From UBA4479 sp963974935 (lineage in GTDB: Bacteria > Pseudomonadota > Alphaproteobacteria > Rhodospirillales > Casp-alpha2), in assembly GCA_963974935.1 (NCBI GenBank), contig CAXBEV010000001.1, positions 620,001 to 684,000 of the forward strand: DNA of 64,000 nt, in the 5' to 3' direction. The position numbers were made by a program, and so were the translations under genes. Positions 52,715 through 59,747 of this stretch are shown piece after piece. The notes below the pieces were generated by a model. The model did no database searches. It saw nothing but the letters and a program-made list of their open reading frames with translations, and was not told the DNA's origin. The stretch's first letter is position 1, and every line of letters starts with the position of its first letter.

Positions 52715-53689
52715 TCACAATTCAGGTCCAATAATTGCGCAAAACCGTGACGCGTCGATGTTTCCGCCTGTGATGACCGTCGCAATCGTCTTTCCGATAA
52801 TGTCGATTTGACCACTAAGGACAGCGGCGAGCCCGACAACGGCGCCGGGTTCCGTGACGATTTTGTAGTGCTCAAACGCGAACCGCATGGCCGCGCGGAC
52901 GTGTTGGTCAGACACAATGAGGCCGCCGGCGAGAAGCTCTTTATTGATCGAAAAAGTTAGCTCGTTGGGAATCGGCGTCATAATGGCATCACAGATCGTG
53001 CGCAGTCCTTTTGGATTGGGGACTGGCTTGCCTTCGATAAGCGATTTGCGGGTATCGTCGAATAATTCTGGCTCCACAGCATAAACCTGCGTTTTCGGCG
53101 ATGCCTCGGACATCACCACAGCTGTGGCAGCCGTTAGCCCACCGCCACCACAAGGGATTAAAACAGCATCAAGCTCTGCCTTCATTTCTTGAGACTGTTC
53201 GAAAAGTTCGAGCGCCGCAGTGCCGGCACCCGCTAATACGAGATGGTGCGCACTCGGTGGCACGATTAAGCGCCCGGTCTCTTGACGAATTCGTTCTACA
53301 ACGTCGTCGCTGCTTTCCGTATCACGGTCAAAAGTGACGATCTCGGCACCCAGTGCGCGTGTCGCATCCATTTTCGCTTTGGGTACATCACTTGGCATGA
53401 CAATCAGCGCGGTTGAACCGAGCAACTGCGCGGCACGGGCGACCCCAAGTGCGTGATTGCCGGATGAGTAGGTGACTGCGCCGCAAGCACGCTCAGCTTC
53501 GCTCATGTTGAGGATGCGCCAATAGGCCCCACGGATTTTAAAAGCACCGGTTCGCTGCGCACATTCGGCCTTCAGAAGAAGCCTGCCGCCAAGGCGTTTA
53601 TTCACATCTTTGTTTTCAAGAAGAGGCGTGCGACTCACCACGCCCTTCAGACCTTCAGCGGCGGCCTTTACCTGCGCGAGCGTCAACAT
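52715..53689 (-). CDS. threonine/serine dehydratase-like PLP enzyme
   Basis: 324 residues, fold-type II PLP enzyme. PLP lysine in AFKIRGAYWRI; SSGNHALGVA and the glycine-rich phosphate loop IPCGGGGLTAA are intact. It lacks the C-terminal ACT domain of biosynthetic IlvA, like catabolic serine/threonine dehydratases or hydroxyaspartate dehydratases. It lies 60 bp after arsR and directly before aqpS in the same unit, an unusual place. Confidence 0.88.
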   Translation of the reverse strand: MLTLAQVKAAAEGLKGVVSRTPLLENKDVNKRLGGRLLLKAECAQRTGAFKIRGAYWRILNMSEAERACGAVTYSSGNHALGVARAAQLLGSTALIVMPSDVPKAKMDATRALGAEIVTFDRDTESSDDVVERIRQETGRLIVPPSAHHLVLAGAGTAALELFEQSQEMKAELDAVLIPCGGGGLTAATAVVMSEASPKTQVYAVEPELFDDTRKSLIEGKPVPNPKGLRTICDAIMTPIPNELTFSINKELLAGGLIVSDQHVRAAMRFAFEHYKIVTEPGAVVGLAAVLSGQIDIIGKTIATVITGGNIDASRFCAIIGPEL

Positions 53690-53749
53690 ATGACGTTCTG
53701 TCTGAGACGTGCCAACACCGGCGCATTCAGCATTTTAATATCTGGAGCC

Positions 53750-54082
53750 TCAGCACGCATTAGCGATCTCATCGATAAGAGGCTGGCAGATCGCCGATTG
53801 TCCGCCGCAACAATCTTGTAAAAGGAAGCTGAGGATATTTCGAAGGCCGTCCATATCCGCATAATATCGAATGGATCGCCCTTGGCGTTGATTTTTGACT
53901 AAGCCAGCGTGAAGAAGCACGGAAAGATTGGCGGATAGGGTATTTTTCTTCACATCAAGAACAGCGGCAATCGCCCCCGCAGCCATGCCTTCCGGCCCCG
54001 ATTTAATCAATAATCGAAAGATATCTATACGTGTGGGTTGCGAGAGGGCAGCAAAAGCCACCACAGCATTATTTATTTCCAT
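53750..54082 (-). CDS. arsR: ArsR-family metalloid-responsive repressor
   Basis: 110 residues with a winged helix: ALSQPTRIDIFRLLI, IAAVLDVKKNTLSANLSVLLHAGLV and RQGRSIRYYAD. The DNA-recognition helix lacks the ELCVCDL As(III) site of the classical repressor, but the C-terminus has LQDCCGGQSAICQPL and a final Cys, as in ArsR variants that bind As(III) with C-terminal cysteines. The gene heads the operon and its start codon lies within a 48-bp inverted repeat. Confidence 0.9.
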   Translation of the reverse strand: MEINNAVVAFAALSQPTRIDIFRLLIKSGPEGMAAGAIAAVLDVKKNTLSANLSVLLHAGLVKNQRQGRSIRYYADMDGLRNILSFLLQDCCGGQSAICQPLIDEIANAC

Positions 54083-54112
54083 ATTTCATGATATATGGAA
54101 ATAAATAATGCT
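54065..54112. promoter_or_regulatory. 48-bp inverted repeat spanning the arsR start (probable operator)
   Basis: AGCATTATTTATTTCCATAT (54065-54084) and its exact reverse complement (54093-54112) flank an 8-bp spacer with tcatga at the centre. The arsR start codon (54080-54082) lies in the left arm. A/T-rich dyads are typical ArsR sites. The rest of the gap to 54224 shows nothing else. Confidence 0.8.
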
Positions 54113-54224
54113 AGTCAATTTAATTGCAGGAAAGCCTGATTAACTCTTGATGGCCTCATGCGATCATTAGGGCGCGCAACACATTCAAAAAAGCCTACTC
54201 GAAATTCGTGAGAATTGACCGTAA

Positions 54225-54307
54225 ATGACCGTGCCCATACGCCAAACGTTGTTTGCCACCGCTTTGTTCATCAGTTCTGCCTGCGGTTTGATTATCGAAA
54301 TCGTGGC
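54225..54307 (+). pseudogene. 83-bp 5' fragment of the spermidine-synthase-like gene
   Basis: ATG 54225 onward encodes MTVPIRQTLFATALFISSAC and GLIIEIVA, matching the first 28 codons of the gene at 43505 with few changes. Similarity ends abruptly at 54307, 28 bp before the fdsA stop codon. Confidence 0.9.
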
Positions 54308-54335
54308 GACCGCCTTTTATCGCTTGGGTAATTGA

Positions 54336-57095
54336 TTATGCCATCACTTTTTCCACTTTCGCCGCGCAGTATTTGAACTCGGGGATTTTGCCCATGGGGT
54401 CGAGTTGCGGGTTGGTCAGCAGGTTGGCGGCGGCTTCGGTGAAGCAGAACGGGATGAACACCATGCCGTCGGGGACTTCGCGGTCGGCGCGGACCTTCAG
54501 CTCGATCTGGCCGCGCCGGGTTGAGACCCGTACACGGTCGCCGGGGCCGATGCCCATTTCACCCATTTGATGCGGGCTCATGCCGACAATCGGGGTCGGC
54601 TCCAGGTGCGACAGAGTCGTCGCGCGGCTGGTCATGGCGCCGGTGTGCCAGTGTTCCAACAAGCGCCCGGTTGTCAGCACCATCGGGTATTCTTGGTCCG
54701 GCATTTCGCCCGGCGGCAACAGGTGCGTCGGCACCAGGCGCGCGCGCCCGTTGGCGGTCGGGAAGCGTTCGCCAAACAAAATCGCCTGGCCCGGCTCGTC
54801 CTCGCGAAGGCACGGATAGGTCACCGCGCCTTCGCGGTCCAAACGCTCCCAGGTGATGTTGTCGAGCGAGCGCATGACTTTTTTCATCTCGGCAAACACA
54901 TCGGCGGGGCCTGCGTAGTTCCATCCAAGATCAAGCCGATTGGCGATTTCCTGAAGAATCCACCAGTCCTGGCGGGCGTCGCCCGGCGGGTCGATGACGA
55001 CGCGCGCCATCTGCACTTGCCGGTTGGTGTTGGTGAACGTCCCGGTTTTTTCCGGAAACGCAGACGCCGGCAGCACCACGTCGGCATGGAACGCGGTTTC
55101 GGTCAGGAAGATGTCTTGCACCACCAAATGCTCAAGCTTGGCCAGCGCGTCGCGGGCGTGCTGCACGTCGGGATCGGACATCGCCGGGTTCTCCCCCATG
55201 ATGTACATGCCCTTGATTTGGTCGTTCAAGATCGCCTTCATAATCTCGACCACGGTCAGGCCGTTGGTGTGATCCAGCTCGGTATCCCAAAGCTCTTCAT
55301 AGACGTCGCGGATACGGGCGTTTTCGACGGGCTTATAGTCGGGATAGACCATCGGGATCAGACCGACGTCCGACGCCCCTTGCACGTTGTTCTGGCCTCT
55401 GAGCGGATGCAGGCCGGTGCCGGGGCGGCCAATCTGCCCGGTGATCGCGGCCAGTGTGATCAGCGAGCGCACGTTGTCGGTGCCGTGAATGTGTTGCGAA
55501 ATGCCCATGCCCCAAAAGATCAAAGATCGCTCAGCGGTGGCATAGCGACGCGCCACGGTGCGGATTTCTTCGGCGTCGATCCCACATACGACGGCCATCG
55601 CTTCGGGGGCGAAGTGTTTGACGTTGTCGACGATCTCGTCAAAGCCGTCGGTCATTGCCTGGACGTATTGTTGGTCGGTCAGGCCTTCTTCGATGATGGT
55701 GTGGATCATCGCGTTCAACAACGCCACGTCGCGACCCGGTGTGAACTGCAGCATATGATCTGCATATCGGCTGAGTTTCTGTTTGCGGGGATCCATCACG
55801 ATCAGCGTTGCGCCCCGGGCAGCGGCTTGTTTGATATAGGTGGCGGCCACCGGATGGTTCTGCGCCGGTCTGGCGCCGATGACGATGATGCAGTCGGAAT
55901 CCAACGCGGCTGTAAACGGTGCCGTGACCGCGCCCGAGTTGATGCCTTCCATCAAGGCCGCCACGCTCGATGCATGGCACAATCGCGTGCAGTGATCGAC
56001 GTTGTTGGTCTTGAAGCCTTGGCGCACAAGTTTTTGCACCAGATACGCTTCTTCGTTTGAGCCCTTGGCCGAGCCGAAACCGGCCAGCGCACCGCTGCCG
56101 TCGCGCTGCTTGATGGTTTTGAAGCCGTTCGCCGCGAAATTCAACGCTTCTTCCCACGACGCTTCGCGGAAATGCGTGAACGGGTTTGCGGGGTCGAGTT
56201 TGGCGTAGGGGTCTTTGGGCGCATCATCCTTGCGGATCAGCGGCACCGTCAGGCGGTGCGCATGATGCACGTAATCAAAGCCGAAGCGGCCTTTGACGCA
56301 CAACCGGTTTTCGTTGGCCGGGCCGTCGCGGCCATCGACGTATTGAATTTTGTCGCCTTTGACGTGGAATGTGGTCTGGCAGCCGACACCGCAGAACGGG
56401 CATAGGCTGTCGACCGTGCGGTCGGCATCGCCGTTATAGACTTGGCTGTCGTCGACGCGAGTTGCCGGCATCAGCGCACCGGTCGGGCAGGCCTGCACAC
56501 ATTCGCCACAGGCCACGCAGGTGCTTTCGCCCATGGGGTCATCCATGTCGAAAACGATTTTCGCGTGCGGGCCCCGGTGTGCCATGCCGATGACATCGTT
56601 CATCTGCACGTCGCGGCACGCACGGACACATAGATTGCAGTGAATGCAGGCATCCAAGTTGACCGCCATCGCCTGGTGGCTACGGTCGGACTCGGGCGCA
56701 CTGTCGGTGCTGGCTTCAAAGCGAGAGCCACTAAGCCCCATCTCGTCGGCCCAATGCCAGAGTAATGAGTTCGGATCGTGTGCGGTCTCACGAACTGGCT
56801 GATCGGCCAGCAGCAATTCGACAACCATTTTGCGGGCTTTTGTTGCGCGTTCGGACGCCGTCGTGACACTCATACCCGGTGTCGGCGTGCGGCGGCAGGA
56901 CGGCGCCAAGACGCGCTCGCCCTCAATCTCGACCATGCAGGCGCGGCAGTTGGCATCGGGGCGATAGCCGGGGGCATCACGGTGGCACAGATGCGGCAGC
57001 GTCGTGCCGAGTCGTTTCGCGGCTTCCCAAATGGTTTCGCCTTGGTTAGCTTCGACGGTTTTGCCGTCCAGCGAAAAGGAAATGTGGGTACTCAT
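54336..57095 (-). CDS. fdsA: NAD-dependent formate dehydrogenase alpha subunit (cysteine type)
   Basis: 919 residues, cytoplasmic. An N-terminal [2Fe-2S] domain has C37, C50, C53 and C67. A His-Cys cluster region and two [4Fe-4S] groups follow (CIHCNLCVRAC and CVACGECVQACP), then the catalytic subunit cluster LCPFCGVGC with C266. The Mo/W ligand is Cys373 in RLCHASSV, not Sec. The C-terminal cofactor domain ends CAAKVEKVMA. It oxidises formate and passes electrons to the flavin subunit. The ATG overlaps the end of the upstream fdsGB gene by 4 bp. Confidence 0.95.
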   Translation of the reverse strand: MSTHISFSLDGKTVEANQGETIWEAAKRLGTTLPHLCHRDAPGYRPDANCRACMVEIEGERVLAPSCRRTPTPGMSVTTASERATKARKMVVELLLADQPVRETAHDPNSLLWHWADEMGLSGSRFEASTDSAPESDRSHQAMAVNLDACIHCNLCVRACRDVQMNDVIGMAHRGPHAKIVFDMDDPMGESTCVACGECVQACPTGALMPATRVDDSQVYNGDADRTVDSLCPFCGVGCQTTFHVKGDKIQYVDGRDGPANENRLCVKGRFGFDYVHHAHRLTVPLIRKDDAPKDPYAKLDPANPFTHFREASWEEALNFAANGFKTIKQRDGSGALAGFGSAKGSNEEAYLVQKLVRQGFKTNNVDHCTRLCHASSVAALMEGINSGAVTAPFTAALDSDCIIVIGARPAQNHPVAATYIKQAAARGATLIVMDPRKQKLSRYADHMLQFTPGRDVALLNAMIHTIIEEGLTDQQYVQAMTDGFDEIVDNVKHFAPEAMAVVCGIDAEEIRTVARRYATAERSLIFWGMGISQHIHGTDNVRSLITLAAITGQIGRPGTGLHPLRGQNNVQGASDVGLIPMVYPDYKPVENARIRDVYEELWDTELDHTNGLTVVEIMKAILNDQIKGMYIMGENPAMSDPDVQHARDALAKLEHLVVQDIFLTETAFHADVVLPASAFPEKTGTFTNTNRQVQMARVVIDPPGDARQDWWILQEIANRLDLGWNYAGPADVFAEMKKVMRSLDNITWERLDREGAVTYPCLREDEPGQAILFGERFPTANGRARLVPTHLLPPGEMPDQEYPMVLTTGRLLEHWHTGAMTSRATTLSHLEPTPIVGMSPHQMGEMGIGPGDRVRVSTRRGQIELKVRADREVPDGMVFIPFCFTEAAANLLTNPQLDPMGKIPEFKYCAAKVEKVMA

Positions 57096-58759
57096 GTGAT
57101 ATCGCGCTCAAAAAACCGAAGCGCACTCAGCACCGGGTTCGGCGCGGCTTGACCTAGGCCACAGATCGACGCATCCATCATCGCTTGGGATAACTCTTTG
57201 ATCAGGTCTTGGTCCCAGACTGGGGCGTCTATCAGTTTCAGCATTTTTTCACATCCAACCCGGCATGGCGTGCATTGGCCGCAGCTTTCGTCTTCGAAAA
57301 ATTTTAACAGATTTTTGCAGATCGCGCGCACATCGTCCTGATCGGAAAACACGACAACGGCGCTGGACCCGATAAAGCAGCCGTATTCGGCAAGCGTGCC
57401 GAAATCGAGCGCAAGGTCGCCTTTGTCGGCGGGCAGTAAGCCACCGGATGCGCCGCCCGGTAAATAGGCGGTGAATGTATGGCCATCCACCATGCCGCCG
57501 CAGTGCTCATCAATCAGTTGTCGCACCGTGATCCCCGCCGGTGCCAGCTTCACGCCCGGTTTGTTGACCCGGCCCGAGACCGAATAAAAGTGTGGGCGGC
57601 CGGCATCTTCGTACCAGGCTTCACCGTTGGCCAGAATTTCCGGCACCCAATACATGGTCTCGACATTATTGATCAGGGTCGGCTTGCCCCACAGCCCGGC
57701 TTGGGCGGGGAACGGCGGACGGTTGCGGGGTAGGCCGCGCTTGCCTTCGATGCTCTCCAGCATGGCGGATTCTTCGCCGCAGATATAGGCACCCGCACCG
57801 CGCCGCAGATAAATCTCGATACCGCCGGTGGCCCCTTGATCTTCGAGCGCTTTGATCTCGCGCCGCAAGATTTCCCGGCTGGCTGGGTATTCATCGCGGA
57901 GATAAATATAGATCGCTTCCGCATCCACGGCCCACGCCGCAATCAGCGCGCCTTCGAGGACCCGGTGCGGATCGCTTTCCAGGCAATAGCGGTCTTTAAA
58001 AGTACCGGGCTCGCCTTCGTCGGCGTTGATCGCGACCAAGCGCGGCGTCGGCGTGCCGTCCAAGAAGCCCCATTTCTTGCCGGTCGGAAAACCGGCACCA
58101 CCAAGCCCGCGTAGTCCCGATGCCTCGACCGCGTGGCGCACATCTTCTTGGTTGCGTTTGCCGGCAAGGCAGTCTTCGAACACGCTATAGCCGCCACCGT
58201 CCACATAGGTTGCGAGCGTCGCGTAGTCCGGGATCGGTTGCGTGGTGTCGTTTGTTTGCACGGCAAGTGACACGGTGGCTGGGGTTGCTTCGAAGATTTG
58301 ACGTTGTTTGACCACCGCGCAGGGGGCCTTGTCGCAGGCGCCGACACACGGCGCGCTGATCACCCGCACACCGTCGCCGAGCCCGTCTTGCAACGCATCG
58401 AAAAGGCTTTTCGCACCCATCATTTCGCACGTAATGCCGTCGCAGACCCTGACCGTCAAAGGCGCAGGCGCATCTTCACCTTCTTTCACCACATCAAAAT
58501 GATGATAGAACGTGGCGACTTCGTATATTTCGGTTTGCGAGAGTTTCATCTCGTCGGCAAGCGCGGTCATGTGGGCGGCTGAAATGTGCCCGAAGGTGTC
58601 TTGGATCAGATGCAGATGCTCAATCAGCAAGTCGGCGCGACGTGGTGCGTCTCCCAGCAACTGGGCGATTTCCGCTATTGCACGGTCCTCGGGTTGCCGT
58701 CCTTTGGAAAAATAGGGGTTCTTAGCTGAACCCTTGCGGGCCGAAAATGTAGACGCCAT
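57092..58759 (-). CDS. fdsB: fused FdsG-FdsB: NADH/FMN subunit of formate dehydrogenase
   Basis: 555 residues. Residues 20-155 are a NuoE/FdsG-like thioredoxin domain with a [2Fe-2S] site C106, C111, C138, C142. Residues 180-555 are NuoF/FdsB-like: FMN/NADH site GLRGLGGAGFPTGKKW (215-230), NADEGEPGTFKDR, GAGAYICGEESAML and the [4Fe-4S] motif CGQCTPCRVGC. It transfers electrons from FdsA to NAD. It starts the two-gene operon. In many bacteria FdsG and FdsB are separate. Confidence 0.94.
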   Translation of the reverse strand: MASTFSARKGSAKNPYFSKGRQPEDRAIAEIAQLLGDAPRRADLLIEHLHLIQDTFGHISAAHMTALADEMKLSQTEIYEVATFYHHFDVVKEGEDAPAPLTVRVCDGITCEMMGAKSLFDALQDGLGDGVRVISAPCVGACDKAPCAVVKQRQIFEATPATVSLAVQTNDTTQPIPDYATLATYVDGGGYSVFEDCLAGKRNQEDVRHAVEASGLRGLGGAGFPTGKKWGFLDGTPTPRLVAINADEGEPGTFKDRYCLESDPHRVLEGALIAAWAVDAEAIYIYLRDEYPASREILRREIKALEDQGATGGIEIYLRRGAGAYICGEESAMLESIEGKRGLPRNRPPFPAQAGLWGKPTLINNVETMYWVPEILANGEAWYEDAGRPHFYSVSGRVNKPGVKLAPAGITVRQLIDEHCGGMVDGHTFTAYLPGGASGGLLPADKGDLALDFGTLAEYGCFIGSSAVVVFSDQDDVRAICKNLLKFFEDESCGQCTPCRVGCEKMLKLIDAPVWDQDLIKELSQAMMDASICGLGQAAPNPVLSALRFFERDIT

Positions 58760-58950
58760 GATAATCTTGCCTGCCCAGCTATCCTAATGATCCCTTACCA
58801 CCTTAATTCAACGCTTGGCGGCTCTGCAAAGGATGATATCGTGAACGTCGTAAAATTACGGAATCCACGCGCGCTCGGCTGTTTTGATACCGTCCTTGCG
58901 TATCGCGGATGCGCCGGGATGATGCTTTAAACGAGTAGGAATGTGTGCAC

Positions 58951-59583
58951 ATGACCGACGACCTTCGCCTCAGCCAATTGGTCTGCTCCCGATTATGCCA
59001 TGATCTTGTTGGCGCGGCGGGTGCGGTAAACGCCGGCCTTGAGATTTTGGCCGAGATGGGCGGGCTTGATGACAGCGCCATGGCCTTGGCCACCAGCAGT
59101 GGGCTTGAGATGACACGCCGGCTGGCGTTCTTCCGGGTTGCCTTCGGTGCTGGTGGCGCGGGTAGGTCAGGGGCTGAGGTCACGGTGATGCGCAAGATTG
59201 CCGGAGAATATCTCGAGTCCGGCAACGTGGACTTAGATTGGGTCGATCTGGGGGACGGTGTGCGTGAACTGGAGCCGGATTTGGGCAAGCTATTGCTGAA
59301 CCTCATCTTGATCGCCAGCGAATGTTTGCCACGCGGCGGGACGGTTAGTGTCAAATTGGCCGAAGTGCAGGGCGGCGTTGGCCTTGCGGTGGCGGCCATT
59401 GGTGCCGGTGCCGGTCTGCGTGAAGACGTGGCGCTGGCGCTGACACCCGGCGAAGCTGCCGAAAACCTGGACAGCCGCAACATTCACGGCCTGTTGACGC
59501 AGCTTCTGGTGTTGGCCGCCGGTTGCGAATTGGAGATCGCCGCAGACGAGGGTGAAGTGCGGTTCGCGGCCTTGGCGATCTAG
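58951..59583 (+). CDS. ChpT-like histidine phosphotransferase
   Basis: 210 residues from ATG 58951; an ATG two codons earlier is possible. The N-terminal helix pair has SRLCHDLVGAAGAVNAGLEIL with phospho-acceptor His17, as in ChpT. The remainder is a degenerate ATPase-like domain lacking the G-boxes. ChpT relays phosphate from CckA to CtrA/CpdR in Caulobacter. Here it sits directly upstream of the cheA gene, as in several Rhodospirillales chemotaxis clusters. Confidence 0.85.
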   Translation: MTDDLRLSQLVCSRLCHDLVGAAGAVNAGLEILAEMGGLDDSAMALATSSGLEMTRRLAFFRVAFGAGGAGRSGAEVTVMRKIAGEYLESGNVDLDWVDLGDGVRELEPDLGKLLLNLILIASECLPRGGTVSVKLAEVQGGVGLAVAAIGAGAGLREDVALALTPGEAAENLDSRNIHGLLTQLLVLAAGCELEIAADEGEVRFAALAI

Positions 59584-59747
59584 CATTTATTGACCTATCC
59601 CCAACAATAAAGCCCACCATTGAACCTATCTGCGGAAAGTGGGTTCACTAATCCGACATTTAATGTTTAAAATCCAAACTTAATTGTTTGAAGCCAGTCG
59701 CGCTTGGCTAAAGGGTGCGACTATTTAACCTACTGCGGGGGCTACCC

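Noticed and set aside
43024..54335. Insertion sequence or integrase explaining the rearrangements
   Set aside because: No transposase or recombinase frame and no terminal inverted repeats were seen; the arsR dyad is better explained as an operator.
54567..56060. 497-codon plus-strand open frame
   Set aside because: It lies wholly antisense to fdsA, with compositional bias and no motifs.
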